This document shows positions 17,901-27,676 of a DNA stretch of 64,000 nucleotides, in pieces. How positions within the stretch are numbered: position 1 is the first letter of the stretch; each line of letters starts with the position of its first letter. This DNA is from Ferrimonas aestuarii (lineage in GTDB: Bacteria; Pseudomonadota; Gammaproteobacteria; Enterobacterales; Shewanellaceae), in the NCBI RefSeq assembly GCF_005116665.1, contig NZ_SWCJ01000008.1, positions 1-64,000 on the forward strand, written 5' to 3'. The notes under the pieces are model-generated. The model worked only from the letters and a program-made list of their open reading frames with translations, did no database searches and had not been told where the DNA came from. The position numbers and the translations under genes are program-made.

Positions 17901-18251
17901 GGTCAAGGCGGCGCCTTTGCTGCCACGCTCTTCTTTATCAATCTGAACGATAACCTGCTGGCCTTCTTTGATCACCTCTTTGATGTTTGGGCGACCTTGG
18001 AAGGAGTAGCCTTCAGGGAAGTATTCGCGAGCGATCTCTTTCAGCGGCAGGAAGCCATGACGCTCGGCGCCATAGTCTACAAATGCGGCTTCTAGGGAAG
18101 GTTCTACGCGGGTGATTTTGCCTTTGTAGATGTTGGCTTTTTTCTGCTCATGACCTGGGCTTTCAATATCCAAGTCGTACAGACGCTGCCCATCGACTAA
18201 GGCAACACGCAACTCTTCTGATTGAGTTGCGTTGATTAGCATTCTTTTCAT
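14961..18251 (-). CDS. rne: Ribonuclease E
   Basis: RNase E is the essential endonuclease that starts most mRNA decay, processes rRNA and tRNA, and scaffolds the degradosome at the inner membrane. The 1096-residue protein has the conserved catalytic half (about residues 1-520): the S1 domain with [20 protein letters not shown], the DNase I-like site around VIDFIDMG, and the zinc-link CPRCSGQG. The C-terminal half is unstructured: an arginine-rich RNA-binding stretch (about 575-700, NERGDRN-type), Lys/Glu/Pro segments, then eleven 14-residue repeats (867-1020) and a short tail. Length is close to E. coli (1061). The start [10 protein letters not shown] equals the E. coli start. The long leader suggests autoregulation. 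Confidence 0.97.
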   Translation of the reverse strand: MKRMLINATQSEELRVALVDGQRLYDLDIESPGHEQKKANIYKGKITRVEPSLEAAFVDYGAERHGFLPLKEIAREYFPEGYSFQGRPNIKEVIKEGQQVIVQIDKEERGSKGAALTTFISLAGSYLVLMPNNPRAGGISRRIEGDERTELKEALSKLEVPQGMGLIVRTAGVGKAAEELDWDLKVLLNHWDKIKQVSDSRDAPFLIHQESNVIVRAIRDYLRRDIGEILVDHQRIYEEAIEHINLVRPDYVNRVKLYKAEVPLFTHYQIETQIESAFQREVRLPSGGSIVIDPTEALTAIDINSARATKGGDIEETALQTNLEAADEIARQLRLRDLGGLVVIDFIDMGPARHQREVETRLRDAVRQDRARVQIGRISRFGLMEMSRQRLRPSLGESSANICPRCSGQGVVRGTESLALSILRLMEEEAIKDNTAQIEAQVPTDVAAFLLNEKRKAIRIIEQRHKVEVYVIPHPHMETPHYIVTRHRKDDTITEASYQIAETPEPVLYEPRKLEKQVADRPAIRTMAAPKPVAEKPKKPEPKAKKQEEQPSLFAKLAAGLKALFSSEEPKEEKKGKSSRDSKSGDSRRRNDRRRNNRNDRNRGERGERGERGNRNERGDRNERGNRNERGRNRNRDRDEEQQNTQDTRRGNKPNKEHTEKRSKEGREDKQPRNRRNRRKDENVDHNKQVETDQTAAQPEKREIVKERRQRRKLDKTVRLQNENAPQAAEAQPAKEPKAQEPKAPKRNPKPKAPKVEDVDTKAVEAEIVIAPVVEAKVDAPEEAPAKAQDNQEGEERESQRRSRRSPRHLRAAGQRRRRQRDDEPNGSSDAQDIERKAQKDPVTARYPEATDAGQETQLDMFAAETSAPAAEPKPVAEKASAPAAEPKPVAEKASAPAAEPKPVAEKASAPAAEPKPVAEKASAPAAEPKPVAEKASAPAAEPKPVAEKASAPAAEPKPMAEKTSAPAAEPKPVAEKASAPAAEPKPVAEKASAPAAEPKPVAEKASAPAAEPKPVAEKASAPVEAKAEPVKPASRFAKAAFSQAATPEVEVPEFDSAPVSAAEQKPAAEAKPNDFAQSRYRFSSNAEMTKPEDSE
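15192..15653 (-). repeat. Eleven tandem 42-bp repeats inside rne
   Basis: The unit encodes [14 protein letters not shown] and is repeated eleven times without gaps (462 bp), covering residues 867-1020 of RNase E. Unit seven varies to PMAEKT; the others differ mostly at silent positions. The stretch is Pro/Ala/Glu/Lys-rich and probably a disordered spacer. Copy number is likely to vary by slippage or recombination. Confidence 0.95.
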
Positions 18252-18784
18252 TGTTGGTGACTCTATCCAAATTGTCAGTCACCGTTTCAGGTCGAGCATC
18301 CGTATCTACCGGAGTCCCAGCGCATTGTAGGCAGTCTCACGACTGGTTGACTGGGATTCGCCCATCAACACATTAAGTTGTCACAAAGCGGGCTGTAGGC
18401 TTGCCACAGATGGTCTTATCCGCTTTGGATTCTTTGGTTGTGCAGCAAACGGCTGCGACCAAAACGCCTTGGCGTTTTGGCTTGGTATACTTCCGGTTAT
18501 CCGGACTCGAGGCCTGAATCGGGTTCCGATTTCATTCCTATTAAAGGGGTCAACTGCCGTTTTTTTGTGCTTGGCTCCATCGGTAAAGCTTAAACCGCAG
18601 TGGAGGCGATAGGGCACGAATTTGCTATTAGAAATTCTTAGCAGGACCAAAAAATATGCAATCAAGTCAGTTTGCTTCTGCATGCTTGACTGCATCGGTA
18701 GGAATATAGCAACTCAATGCTCAAGCGGCAATCTACAATATGAAGATTATCGATGATTTGCGGTTTCGTAGTACAATAGCGGCC
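18252..18784 (-). promoter_or_regulatory. Long rne leader and divergent rne/rluC promoter region
   Basis: This 533-base gap separates rne (minus) from rluC (plus). The layout copies that of E. coli, where a roughly 360-base rne leader folds into hairpins that RNase E senses to control its own synthesis. Here two strong stems lie in the rne-sense leader: ccaaaacgcc/ggcgttttgg at 18459-18480 and, next to it, gcagc/gctgc at about 18442-18456 (cagcaaacggctgcg). No credible protein is encoded. Autoregulation is inferred from position and structure, not shown. Confidence 0.55.
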
Positions 18785-19753
18785 ATGACTGATTCAAATA
18801 AAGCCAATTCACCCAAGGTGCAGTGGGTGACCGTCGATCCTGACTATCAAGATCAACGTATCGATAACTTTTTAAGAACTTTCCTTAAGGGCGTTCCTAA
18901 AAGCCTCATTTACCGTTTGCTGAGAAAGGGCGAAATCCGGGTAAATAAAAAGCGCATCAAGCCAGAATATAAACTGCAGGGCGGTGATGAAATTCGTATT
19001 GCTCCGATTCGGGTGTCTGAAAAAGACCCAGAGCAGCAATTGCCGTCGGCCAAATTGACCAAGGTTTCCTCCCTTGAGAAGCAGATCGTCTATGAAGATA
19101 AGTTGATCATGGTGATCAACAAACCTTCGGGCATTGCGGTTCATGGTGGCAGCGGCGTCAACTTTGGTGTCATTGAAGCGCTCAGAGCACTGCGTCCCGA
19201 GGAGAAAAATCTCGAGTTAGTGCATCGTCTTGATCGGGCGACCTCTGGGCTGCTGATGCTGGCGAAGCGCCGCTCGGCACTGAAGCATATGCAGAATCAA
19301 CTGCGTAGCAAAACCATGAATAAGCAGTACTTGGCCTTGGTCAAAGGCAAATGGCAAGACCGGGATCGTTTGGTCAGTGAGCCGCTGCTGAAAAACACCC
19401 TGAAGTCCGGCGAACGCCTAGTGCGGGTGGACAGTGAAGGCAAGCCATCGGAAACCCGCTTTCGCACCGTAGAGCGTTACGGCAGAGAGGCTACCTTGGT
19501 GGAAGCGAGCCCGATTACGGGGCGTACCCACCAGATTCGAGTGCACGCTCAGTGTAAAGGTCACCCGATCGCCTGCGATGATCGCTATGGTGACGATGCC
19601 TTTGACGGCAAAATGCGCAGCAAGGGGCTAGATCGTTTGTTCCTTCACGCACACAAGCTGAAATTCATCCACCCAGGGGATGACACCACCATTGAACTGG
19701 AAGCGCCGCTGGAACCAAAATTAAAGAAACTGCTCAATTCACTTAAAGGCTAA
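18785..19753 (+). CDS. rluC: 23S rRNA pseudouridine synthase RluC
   Basis: RluC converts uridines 955, 2504 and 2580 of 23S rRNA to pseudouridine. The 322-residue protein has an N-terminal S4 RNA-binding domain (QRIDNFLRTFLKGVPKSLIY, RKGEIRVNKKRIKP) and a catalytic domain with the active-site Asp in LVHRLDRATSGLLML. The ATG at 18785 fits the E. coli length (319); an in-frame ATG 45 bases upstream has no better ribosome site. It is divergent from rne, as in E. coli, and followed by a HAD phosphatase gene 34 bases on, probably in one operon. Confidence 0.95.
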   Translation: MTDSNKANSPKVQWVTVDPDYQDQRIDNFLRTFLKGVPKSLIYRLLRKGEIRVNKKRIKPEYKLQGGDEIRIAPIRVSEKDPEQQLPSAKLTKVSSLEKQIVYEDKLIMVINKPSGIAVHGGSGVNFGVIEALRALRPEEKNLELVHRLDRATSGLLMLAKRRSALKHMQNQLRSKTMNKQYLALVKGKWQDRDRLVSEPLLKNTLKSGERLVRVDSEGKPSETRFRTVERYGREATLVEASPITGRTHQIRVHAQCKGHPIACDDRYGDDAFDGKMRSKGLDRLFLHAHKLKFIHPGDDTTIELEAPLEPKLKKLLNSLKG

Positions 19754-19787
19754 TTCGTAAGGCCCAAGCACACTATTTAGGGATCAC

Positions 19788-20432
19788 ATGACAGATAAAC
19801 TGGTTATTTTTGATTGGGACGGCACCTTGATGGATTCCGTTGCTCGCATTGTCGATTGTTGGCAGCGAGCGGCGGCGGAGCTTGAACTGGAGCACCTGAG
19901 TGCGGATACCGTCAAAGGGGTGATCGGATTAAGTGTGGAAGCGGCCATTGATACGCTCTACCCTGGACTGGATGCGACGACTGCCGACAGGTTCAAAGAC
20001 CGCTATCGCGACTGGTATCTCAATCTAAGCGAGGTGGAAACGCCGCTGTTTAGTGACGCTGAGTCTACTTTGGTTGGGTTACAGCAGCGTGGCTTTACCT
20101 TGGCGGTGGCCACCGGCAAAGGTCGTCAGGGGCTAGATCGGGTTCTTGATGCATCGGGCTTAGGTCACTACTTTGCTGCAACCATTACGCCAACGGAAGC
20201 GGCATCTAAGCCGGATCCACAGATGATCAATCAATTGCGTCAGCGGTTAGGGGTTGAGGCGCAGCATACCTACATGGTTGGGGATGCGGGCTTTGATCTG
20301 GCGATGGCCAATAACGCCGATGTGAATGGTATTGGCGTGAGTTTTGGTGCGGCCTCAGTGGAAAAATTGCTGGAGTATCGTCCGATTAAGGTGGTCGACA
20401 GTTTAACGGATCTGTTGACGGTGCTGGATTAG
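19788..20432 (+). CDS. HAD-superfamily phosphatase
   Basis: A 214-residue HAD-IA hydrolase. Motif I is IFDWDGTLMDS (nucleophile D9, acid D11), motif II Thr is in VATGKGRQG, motif III Lys is in ASKPDPQM, and motif IV is VGDAGFDLAMA. It resembles phosphoglycolate or nucleotide phosphatases of the Gph type, often found directly after rluC in this order of bacteria. The substrate cannot be assigned. A terminator follows. Confidence 0.88.
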   Translation: MTDKLVIFDWDGTLMDSVARIVDCWQRAAAELELEHLSADTVKGVIGLSVEAAIDTLYPGLDATTADRFKDRYRDWYLNLSEVETPLFSDAESTLVGLQQRGFTLAVATGKGRQGLDRVLDASGLGHYFAATITPTEAASKPDPQMINQLRQRLGVEAQHTYMVGDAGFDLAMANNADVNGIGVSFGAASVEKLLEYRPIKVVDSLTDLLTVLD

Positions 20433-20463
20433 TCGATAGTTTCTGATTGAGTCAAAGTAACGA

Positions 20464-20490
20464 AAATGCCGCCATGAGGCGGCATTTTTT
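20464..20490. terminator. Terminator between the HAD gene and the DUF5692 gene
   Basis: Stem aaatgccgcc/ggcggcattt followed by a T run on the plus strand, with an A run giving a T run on the minus strand as well; it sits between convergent genes. Confidence 0.88.
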
Positions 20491-20523
20491 GTGCTTGTTG
20501 TTTAGAGCCTTAGCTCATTGGGT

Positions 20524-21492
20524 TTACGCAACGGCGGCCTTGGTGCCTTTATCGGCATTGTCTGAACTGTACTTCAAAGCAGCAACCTCTTTGTAGCCAG
20601 TGAGATCGGTGTACAGCTCGTCTTTGGTTGGACGCAGCTTACGGGTGCGGATGCGATGCACTTGGTAAGCAAATACGGCAACGTTGGCGGCGAAGCTCAG
20701 CAGCGATACCACCCACAGTGCCGTTACGCTGCCGGAGGATTTCACCGCGTACTGTGAGGTGTCAACGAAGTGAGGGAAGGTCATTACAAACATCATCCAG
20801 AAACCTAAGGTGTGGGCACGGTGTTGCAGCCACGCGCCTTTCTGAATGAAGAACGCGGGGATGGTGCAGGACAGCAGCAACATCACGCCAGCGTAGAAGG
20901 AATGGTCTGGCACGCAGTTGTAAACGTAGGCGAAGTTCCACAGATCATAAGCGATGATCCAGAACCACAACATGTCGGGCCACAGCATGTCTTTAGACTT
21001 CTTAGAGCTGATGAAGATACCTGCCCAGCCACAGATGGTGATGATGTTCAAAATACCGGCGATGCCGTTGAAGATGTTCCATGCGCCCCCTTGAATCATC
21101 ATGCCATCTTGCATGCTCGGTAGGCCGAAAGTGGAGACCTGAAAATCGCGTAGTACCGCTTCAAAGATGTTGACCCCGAGAATCAGTGCAGGGAAGAACA
21201 GCATGAAGGAGTTGGTTTGCAGTTTTTTAATGTAGCGCAGTGCCATAAAGCCAACGCAGCCTGCTAAGCAGGAATACACCTTAGCCCAGTGAAACCAGGT
21301 ACCCACGGTGGAGCCTTCTGCGCTGGTGGTGTCTTGCCATACGGTAAAGGTTAGAACGATAGGCAAAATGATAAAGCTGATAATACCCGCCCACATGCTT
21401 CGCCGAGAGATCTCATTTAGGACGATGAGTCCGGCTAACACAGCCAGACCGGCGAGGATCTGCTGTTGAGATAGGGGTTCGAATAAGAACAT
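20524..21492 (-). CDS. DUF5692-like polytopic membrane protein
   Basis: A 322-residue inner-membrane protein with eight or nine hydrophobic segments and a short cytoplasmic C-terminal tail. I recognise it as probably DUF5692, a family without known function. The start MFLFEPLSQQQ at 21492 is chosen because AGAGGTG lies just upstream; an earlier in-frame ATG (21516) has no such site. Aromatic and acidic residues lie within membrane stretches (LWFWIIAYDLWNFAYVYN), which could line a substrate path. It is divergent from a LysR-type regulator gene 161 bases away, a layout that usually means the regulator controls it. Transporter or enzyme activity is a guess. Confidence 0.65.
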   Translation of the reverse strand: MFLFEPLSQQQILAGLAVLAGLIVLNEISRRSMWAGIISFIILPIVLTFTVWQDTTSAEGSTVGTWFHWAKVYSCLAGCVGFMALRYIKKLQTNSFMLFFPALILGVNIFEAVLRDFQVSTFGLPSMQDGMMIQGGAWNIFNGIAGILNIITICGWAGIFISSKKSKDMLWPDMLWFWIIAYDLWNFAYVYNCVPDHSFYAGVMLLLSCTIPAFFIQKGAWLQHRAHTLGFWMMFVMTFPHFVDTSQYAVKSSGSVTALWVVSLLSFAANVAVFAYQVHRIRTRKLRPTKDELYTDLTGYKEVAALKYSSDNADKGTKAAVA

Positions 21493-21653
21493 GATTACAC
21501 CTCTTCCAATGGTCAAATTACGGCTTAAAAGAGAAACAATCTCAATGAGATATGAGTTGATTCACAAATAGAACTTTTGCTCTATTCTAGGGGTGTCTAT
21601 GGGGGCATGGTAGGGGCTAATATGAGCGGTAGATGAGCTAAAAACAGGACACC

Positions 21654-22544
21654 ATGACCATGCCGAATTTGGATGATCTGCAGGTTTTTTGTCAGGTAGT
21701 ACGGTACAAGGGCATCAGTGCAGCGGCCAAAGCCGGGGGCATGCAACGCTCAAAAGTGAGTCGGCGCTTGCAGGAGTTGGAGCGAAAATTAGGCTATCAA
21801 CTACTGATTCGAACCACCCATACCATCGAGCTTACGGAGCAAGGCCGGTGGCTGTATGAGCAAACCAACTCTCATCTGACGGTACTCGAAGAGGTGATGA
21901 CGGTACTTGAGGAGCAAAATCGAGAACCCAAAGGCACATTGCGCATTGCCATCCCTCCGGTATTGGGGGTCACCGAATTTTTTACCGACGTTATTGAACA
22001 CTACACCAGCCTCTACCCTAAGGTCGCGGTGGAGGTGGAGCATCAAAAACAACCCATTGATCTACGCCGGACTAATACCGACATCCAAGTGTTGCCAGTA
22101 TACTCACAAGCGGTGGATGATGATCTGGTTCAGCAATATTTTCTTGAGCTTCCTTGTGCCATGGTAGCGAGTGTGGAGTATGTGAACCGATTTGGTGAGC
22201 CGCACTGCCTCGATGATCTGCGTCATCATAAGCTGTTAGGCAGCCGTTATAGTAAAATGCAGTTGCCTGAGAGCTTTAATTACTTCGTTTATAGCGAAGA
22301 TCTTCACCTGTTACGTAATCTTGCCCGAGATGGCAAAGGTATCGCCATGTTGCCAACGGTAATGTTAAAACGTGGATTTGAAGAGGGCATATTAAAGCCA
22401 CTGTTGACCGATCATCGCTTTAGCGATCTAAAGACCACCCTTATCTACGCTTCCCAGCCGTATCTGTCGCAGCGGTGCCGTAAGATGGTACAGCTTTTGA
22501 AAAAGACCGCTGAGAAAGAGGGCTTAATCAGCTATCCGGCTTGA
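21654..22544 (+). CDS. LysR-family transcriptional regulator, divergent from the DUF5692 gene
   Basis: A 296-residue LysR regulator. Residues 5-65 form the winged helix-turn-helix (LQVFCQVVRYKGISAAAKAG, QRSKVSRRLQELERKLGYQL), followed by the linker helix and the periplasmic-binding-protein-like effector domain. It matches the CrgA/AaeR-like branch in general form. The intergenic region shared with the DUF5692 gene makes that gene its likely target; the effector is unknown. Confidence 0.88.
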   Translation: MTMPNLDDLQVFCQVVRYKGISAAAKAGGMQRSKVSRRLQELERKLGYQLLIRTTHTIELTEQGRWLYEQTNSHLTVLEEVMTVLEEQNREPKGTLRIAIPPVLGVTEFFTDVIEHYTSLYPKVAVEVEHQKQPIDLRRTNTDIQVLPVYSQAVDDDLVQQYFLELPCAMVASVEYVNRFGEPHCLDDLRHHKLLGSRYSKMQLPESFNYFVYSEDLHLLRNLARDGKGIAMLPTVMLKRGFEEGILKPLLTDHRFSDLKTTLIYASQPYLSQRCRKMVQLLKKTAEKEGLISYPA

Positions 22545-22560
22545 TGGCGCCTAAAAACAA

Positions 22561-22585
22561 AAAGCCCTAACCGGAGTTAGGGCTT
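22561..22585. terminator. Terminator between the LysR gene and gltA
   Basis: Stem aagccctaac/gttagggctt. On the minus strand it is followed by TTTTTGTTTTT, making it the gltA terminator; the plus side has only a short T-rich stretch. Confidence 0.88.
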
Positions 22586-22611
22586 GGTTTAATCGTTAGC
22601 GTAAATAGCGA

Positions 22612-23901
22612 TTATTTACGGTCGCTAACGTTGAGGTAGTCACGGCGAGTTTTACCGGTGTAAAGCTGGCGAGGACGACCAATCTTGTGACCAGGCTGAC
22701 CCAACATCTCCTGCCAGTGAGCAATCCAGCCAACCGTACGAGACAGGGCGAAAATCACGGTGAACATGGAGGTAGGAATGCCGATGGCCTTCATGATGAT
22801 ACCTGAGTAGAAGTCGACGTTCGGGTAGAGCTTCTTCTCAACAAAGTACTCATCTTCCAGAGCGATGCGCTCAAGTTCCATGGCCACGTCCAGCAGCGGA
22901 TCTTGAATGTTCAGCTCTTTCAGCACTTCGTGACAGGTTTCGCGCATTACAGTCGCGCGAGGGTCGAAGTTCTTGTACACCCGGTGACCGAAGCCCATCA
23001 GACGGAACGGATCGTTCTTGTCTTTGGCTTTGGCAATGAACTCAGGAATGCGATCCACGCTGCCGATTTCGGCCAGCATTTCCAGACAGGCTTCGTTCGC
23101 TCCGCCGTGGGCAGGACCCCACAGTGACGCCACGCCCGCTGAGATACAGGCGAATGGGTTGGCACCAGAAGAGCCAGCCAAACGCACGGTGGAAGTGGAC
23201 GCGTTCTGCTCGTGGTCCGCGTGCAAAATGAAGATGCGATCCATCGCTTTCTCGATGACCGGGTTCACTTTGTACTCTTCACAAGGCACAGAGAACATCA
23301 TGTGCAGGAAGTTACCTGCATAAGAGAGGTCGTTGCGAGGGTAAACGAACGGTTGGCCTAAGTTGTATTTGTAGGCCATGGCTGCCAGTGTCGGCATTTT
23401 GGAGATCAGGCGGAATGCACAGATCTCACGGTGCAGTGGGTCGTTTACGTCCAGCGAATCGTGGTAGAAAGCGGACAGGGCACCAACAACACCACACAGA
23501 ATCGCCATTGGGTGGGCATCGCGACGGAAACCCTTAAAGAAGGTGGAGATCTGCTCGTGAACCATGGTGTGGTTACGAATGGTGCTTGAGAATTTTTCCA
23601 GCTGAGCTTTGTTTGGAAGCTCTCCAAACAGCAGAAGGTAGCAAACCTCTACATAGCTTGAACGAGTGGCCAGCTGGTCAATTGGGTAACCGCGGTGCAA
23701 TAGCACACCTTTACCGCCATCGATGAAAGTGATTTCTGATTCACAGGAGGCGGTGGCCATAAAACCAGGGTCGAATGTGAAGAATCCTTCCTTCCCGAGG
23801 CTACTGATGTCGATAACATCGTGACCTGCTGAACCGGAGTGAACCGGAAGTTCAATCTCGGATTGACCCTGTACATGAAGCGTGGCTTTAGTGTCAGCCA
23901 T
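22612..23901 (-). CDS. gltA: Citrate synthase (type II, hexameric)
   Basis: Citrate synthase condenses oxaloacetate and acetyl-CoA, the entry step of the TCA cycle. The 429-residue protein matches E. coli GltA (427). Conserved stretches include [30 protein letters not shown] with the catalytic His, [14 protein letters not shown], and the catalytic Asp region in [15 protein letters not shown] lies eight bases before the ATG. The gene is divergent from sdhC, as in E. coli. A candidate promoter on the minus strand is TTGCTT and TAAACT spaced by 18 bases. Confidence 0.97.
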   Translation of the reverse strand: MADTKATLHVQGQSEIELPVHSGSAGHDVIDISSLGKEGFFTFDPGFMATASCESEITFIDGGKGVLLHRGYPIDQLATRSSYVEVCYLLLFGELPNKAQLEKFSSTIRNHTMVHEQISTFFKGFRRDAHPMAILCGVVGALSAFYHDSLDVNDPLHREICAFRLISKMPTLAAMAYKYNLGQPFVYPRNDLSYAGNFLHMMFSVPCEEYKVNPVIEKAMDRIFILHADHEQNASTSTVRLAGSSGANPFACISAGVASLWGPAHGGANEACLEMLAEIGSVDRIPEFIAKAKDKNDPFRLMGFGHRVYKNFDPRATVMRETCHEVLKELNIQDPLLDVAMELERIALEDEYFVEKKLYPNVDFYSGIIMKAIGIPTSMFTVIFALSRTVGWIAHWQEMLGQPGHKIGRPRQLYTGKTRRDYLNVSDRK

Positions 23902-24299
23902 ACTGCGTTCTCCTTACTACATTATTGTTATCTATCCATAACGTTGGCTCCTAGTTTACGAGAGCTGAATCACAAAAAGCAATCGTCTGGTCGGAGGTTT
24001 CTCTCTAAAGCGCCGAATTTATAGACTTTTTCTATTGATTGATTTAACAGATTGCCGTGTGCGAAAAATCTCGTTATTCCAGAAAATGTGATGTTTGTAA
24101 TCAAAATCAGCGATATGTATACTGGCGTCGGGCCGCTGGAAAGAGGCAGTAAGCGGTGAGTTTTTTAAGGGACCACCTTCTAATTACACTCGGCTATGTT
24201 ATTGCCTATTTCGGTTGAAATGCCTACCTAGGAAAGGTGAAAAAAGCCGCCTTTCGGTGGATATAACAATAATTGCTCAATGGAGCTGAGTGAGCAGCT
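23902..24299. promoter_or_regulatory. Divergent gltA/sdhC control region
   Basis: This gap of 398 bases separates the two outward-reading TCA operons. On the plus strand TTGTAA (24095-24100) and TATACT (24118-24123) are spaced by 17 bases and form a good sigma-70 promoter for sdhC, with a leader of about 170 bases. A TGTGA half-site (24087-24091) overlaps the -35 region and could be part of a weak CRP site. I see no clear ArcA site by eye. Confidence 0.55.
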
Positions 24300-24674
24300 G
24301 TGAATAAGCAAAGACCTGTCTACTTGGATCTAAGCCAGATCCAATTCCCCGCTACGGCGATTGCATCGATTTTGCATCGTGTCAGTGGCGTCATAACCTT
24401 TGTTGGTATTGCCATCTTAATGTGGCTACTGGCAACTTCCCTGTCATCCGAGCAAGGCTTTAATGCCGTTAAGTCCTACTTTGACCTCTTTATCGTGAAG
24501 TTCGTCATCTGGGGACTGCTAACTGCACTGGCCTACCACGCCATCGTTGGTGTTCGCCATCTTATTCAAGATATGGGGCACTTCGAAGAGATGGATTCCG
24601 GTAACGCGTCTGCGAAGATCAGCTTTGCCATCACCATCGTAGTCTCAGTATTGGCGGGAGTTTGGGTATGGTAA
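24300..24674 (+). CDS. sdhC: Succinate dehydrogenase cytochrome b556 subunit
   Basis: SdhC is one of two membrane anchors that bind heme b and ubiquinone in complex II. The 124-residue protein has three membrane helices, the conserved HRVSGVITF quinone-site motif after helix entry, and the heme-ligand His in YHAIVGVRHLIQDMG. It begins with GTG, preceded by gagctgagtg. Its end overlaps sdhD by seven bases, indicating translational coupling. It is the first gene of sdhCDAB. Confidence 0.95.
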   Translation: MNKQRPVYLDLSQIQFPATAIASILHRVSGVITFVGIAILMWLLATSLSSEQGFNAVKSYFDLFIVKFVIWGLLTALAYHAIVGVRHLIQDMGHFEEMDSGNASAKISFAITIVVSVLAGVWVW

Positions 24675-25015
24675 ATAACGCAGCCAGTTTTGGACGCAGC
24701 GGCGTTCAAGATTTCGTTTTGATTCGCGCCAGTGCCTTGGTACTGCTGGCATACACACTCTATCTGGTGGGCTATCTGGTTATGACGCCAGATCTTACCT
24801 TCACGCTTTGGCAAGAGTTCTTCGGAAGCATCATCACAAAAGTTTTCACCCTTTTGGCGCTGTTTAGCGTACTAATTCACGGGTGGATTGGTTTGTGGCA
24901 GGTGGCAACCGACTACATCAAGCCGCCTCGACTGAGAGCGTTTAGCTTGTTTGCCATCAATGTTGTACTGCTGGCCTATTTGGCCACAGGTATTGTGATT
25001 CTGTGGGGTGTGTAA
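24668..25015 (+). CDS. sdhD: Succinate dehydrogenase membrane anchor subunit
   Basis: A 115-residue protein with three membrane helices and the conserved HGWIGLWQVATDY segment, which carries the heme-ligand His and quinone-site residues. The ATG at 24668 lies inside the end of sdhC and follows GCGGGAG. It ends directly before sdhA with no gap. With SdhC it anchors the catalytic subunits to the inner membrane and passes electrons to ubiquinone. Confidence 0.94.
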   Translation: MVNNAASFGRSGVQDFVLIRASALVLLAYTLYLVGYLVMTPDLTFTLWQEFFGSIITKVFTLLALFSVLIHGWIGLWQVATDYIKPPRLRAFSLFAINVVLLAYLATGIVILWGV

Positions 25016-26770
25016 GTGAGTATTCCAGTTCGCGAATTTGACGCAATTGTTATTGGTGCTGGTGGCGCAGGCATGCGCGCGGCACTGCAGATTTCTCAAG
25101 AAGGCAAGACCTGTGCGCTGCTTTCTAAAGTGTTCCCAACCCGTTCCCATACGGTGTCCGCTCAAGGTGGCATCACCGTAGCGCTGGGCAATGCCCACGA
25201 CGATAACTGGGAATGGCACATGTACGATACCGTAAAAGGCTCCGATTACATCGGTGACCAAGACGCCATCGAATACATGTGTAAGACCGGCCCGGAAGCC
25301 ATCATTGAGATGGAAAACATGGGCTTGCCGTTCAGCCGTTTTGAAAACGGCAAGGTATATCAGCGCCCATTTGGCGGCCAGTCGAAGAACTTCGGTGGTG
25401 AGCAGGCCGCTCGTACCGCCGCCGCCGCTGACCGTACCGGCCACGCGTTGCTGCACTGCCTGTATCAGCAAAACGTTAAGAACAAAACTGAGGTGTACTC
25501 TGAGTGGTACGCCCTCGACTTAGTTAAAAATGAAGATGGCGCCGTAGTGGGTGCTACCGCCATCGACATCGAAACCGGCGAAATTGTTTATTTCAAAGCC
25601 AAGGCCACTGTACTGGCCACTGGCGGTGCAGGTCGTATCTACGCCTCTACTACCAACGCCCACATCAATACCGGTGACGGAGTTGGTATGGCGCTGCGTG
25701 CTGGAGTGCCAGTGCAAGACATGGAAATGTGGCAGTTCCACCCAACCGGCATCGCTGGCGCTGGGGTACTGGTTACCGAAGGCTGTCGTGGTGAAGGCGG
25801 CTACCTGCTAAACAAAGACGGCGAGCGCTTCATGGAGCGTTATGCCCCGAATGCGAAAGACTTGGCTGGCCGTGACGTAGTAGCACGCTCCATCATGACC
25901 GAAATCCGCGAAGGTCGCGGCTGCGATGGTCCATGGGGCCCTCACGCCAAGCTGAAGCTGGATCACCTGGGCGAAGAGGTGTTGGAATCTCGCCTGCCGG
26001 GCATCTGTGAGCTGTCTCGTACCTTCGCTCACGTCGACCCTGTAAAAGAGCCAATCCCCGTTATCCCAACCTGTCACTACATGATGGGCGGCGTACCGAC
26101 CAACGTAAATGGTCAGGTAATCGATGCCGAAGAAAACCCAGTACATGGTCTTCTGGCAGTGGGCGAAATCGCCTGCGTATCGGTGCACGGTGCCAACCGT
26201 TTGGGTGGTAACTCGCTGCTGGATCTGGTGGTCTTCGGCCGCGCAGCAGGTAAGCACCTTGGCGCAACGTTGGATGCTCAGCCAGAACAAAAGGATGCCA
26301 CCGAAGAGGACATTCAAGCTTCTTTGGCTCGCCTGAACCGCTGGGAAAACAATGAGAATGGCGAAGACCCTGCGCAGATCCGCAAAGATCTGCAGCAGTG
26401 TATGCAGATGAACTTCTCAGTATTCCGTCAGGGCGACTCCATGGCAGAAGGTCTGAAAGAGCTTAAAGCCATCAAGGCGCGTTTGCAGAACGCCAAGCTG
26501 GATGACCGCTCTAAGGCGTTCAACACCAACCGCATCGAGTGTTTGGAGCTGGACAACCTGATGGAGACCGCCATCGCAACGGCGGAAGCGGCTAACTACC
26601 GTACCGAAAGCCGTGGCGCGCACTCACGTGAAGATTACCTTGAGCGTGACGATGCCAACTGGCTGTGCCACACCATCTACAACCCGCTGAACGGTGAGAT
26701 GAGCAAGCGTGAGGTGAACATGACACCTAAGCTGCGTGAAGCCTTCCCGCCGAAGAAGCGTACCTACTAA
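25016..26770 (+). CDS. sdhA: Succinate dehydrogenase flavoprotein subunit
   Basis: SdhA oxidises succinate to fumarate with covalently bound FAD. The 584-residue protein shows the dinucleotide-binding [13 protein letters not shown], the FAD-attachment His in [11 protein letters not shown], and active-site segments [15 protein letters not shown] and [14 protein letters not shown]. Length fits the family (E. coli 588). It starts with GTG immediately after the sdhD stop. It is the third gene of sdhCDAB. Confidence 0.97.
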   Translation: MSIPVREFDAIVIGAGGAGMRAALQISQEGKTCALLSKVFPTRSHTVSAQGGITVALGNAHDDNWEWHMYDTVKGSDYIGDQDAIEYMCKTGPEAIIEMENMGLPFSRFENGKVYQRPFGGQSKNFGGEQAARTAAAADRTGHALLHCLYQQNVKNKTEVYSEWYALDLVKNEDGAVVGATAIDIETGEIVYFKAKATVLATGGAGRIYASTTNAHINTGDGVGMALRAGVPVQDMEMWQFHPTGIAGAGVLVTEGCRGEGGYLLNKDGERFMERYAPNAKDLAGRDVVARSIMTEIREGRGCDGPWGPHAKLKLDHLGEEVLESRLPGICELSRTFAHVDPVKEPIPVIPTCHYMMGGVPTNVNGQVIDAEENPVHGLLAVGEIACVSVHGANRLGGNSLLDLVVFGRAAGKHLGATLDAQPEQKDATEEDIQASLARLNRWENNENGEDPAQIRKDLQQCMQMNFSVFRQGDSMAEGLKELKAIKARLQNAKLDDRSKAFNTNRIECLELDNLMETAIATAEAANYRTESRGAHSREDYLERDDANWLCHTIYNPLNGEMSKREVNMTPKLREAFPPKKRTY

Positions 26771-26782
26771 GGAGAGCGAGAC

Positions 26783-27490
26783 ATGAATTTGCAAGTATCG
26801 GTCTATCGCTACAACCCGGACGTAGACGTAAAGCCTAAGATGCAGGACTACACCCTGAACCTTCCTGAGGGCTCAGACGTGATGGTGCTGGACGTGTTGT
26901 TGATGCTTAAAGAGCAGGATCCAACTTTGGCATTCCGCCGCTCTTGCCGTGAAGGGGTATGTGGCTCCGACGGTTTGAACATGAACGGCAAAAACGGCCT
27001 AGCCTGCATCACGCCAATCTCGGCGTTTAAAGGCAAGAAGCTGACCATTCGTCCACTGCCTGGTATGCCGGTTGTGCGAGATCTGGTTGTGGACCTGACT
27101 CAGTTCTACAAACAGTATGAAAAGGTCAAGCCTTACCTTATCAACGATGGTAAGAACCCTGGCCGTGAAAACCTGCAATCACCAGAAGAGCGCGCCAAGC
27201 TGGATGGTCTGTATGAGTGCATTATGTGTGCTTGCTGCTCCACCGCGTGTCCATCGTTCTGGTGGAACCCAGATAAGTTTGTGGGCCCAAGTGGCTTGCT
27301 GCACGCCTACCGCTTCTTGGTGGACAGCCGTGATACGGCTACCGATGAGCGTTTGGCGGAACTGGATGACGCCTTCAGCGTATTCCGCTGCCACGGCATC
27401 ATGAACTGCGTTAACGTTTGCCCTAAGGGATTGAACCCAACCAAAGCCATTGGCCACATCAAGTCAATGCTGCTGCAGCGGGCTGTTTAA
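26783..27490 (+). CDS. sdhB: Succinate dehydrogenase iron-sulfur subunit
   Basis: A 235-residue protein that carries electrons from FAD to quinone. The [2Fe-2S] cysteines lie in CREGVCGSDGLNMNG with a later Cys, the [4Fe-4S] set in CIMCACCSTACPSFWW, and the [3Fe-4S] set near CHGIMNCVNVCP. Length matches the family (E. coli 238). GGAGAG precedes the ATG. A hairpin lies between this gene and sucA. Confidence 0.97.
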   Translation: MNLQVSVYRYNPDVDVKPKMQDYTLNLPEGSDVMVLDVLLMLKEQDPTLAFRRSCREGVCGSDGLNMNGKNGLACITPISAFKGKKLTIRPLPGMPVVRDLVVDLTQFYKQYEKVKPYLINDGKNPGRENLQSPEERAKLDGLYECIMCACCSTACPSFWWNPDKFVGPSGLLHAYRFLVDSRDTATDERLAELDDAFSVFRCHGIMNCVNVCPKGLNPTKAIGHIKSMLLQRAV

Positions 27491-27528
27491 CCTTGTACGA
27501 TTTTGCTTATCGAAGCATATGAAGTAAC

Positions 27529-27565
27529 AGGTCACCTCTTGTGCTGCCAAGGCGGTGACCTTTTT
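27529..27565 (+). terminator. Terminator-like hairpin between sdhB and sucA
   Basis: Stem aggtcacc/ggtgacct with a 17-base loop, followed by TTTTT. It would cause partial termination or processing inside the sdh-suc run and could lower suc expression relative to sdh, unless sucA has its own promoter in the 110 bases that follow. Confidence 0.7.
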
Positions 27566-27676
27566 GTATGATTGCTTAGCCACAGCTTGTCCCATCTTCG
27601 ACTAAAAGCCAGTGGCACAAACAATAAGATTGCCGTAAAACGGCGCAAGCCAAGCTTGGTTTATAAAGGAATACAC

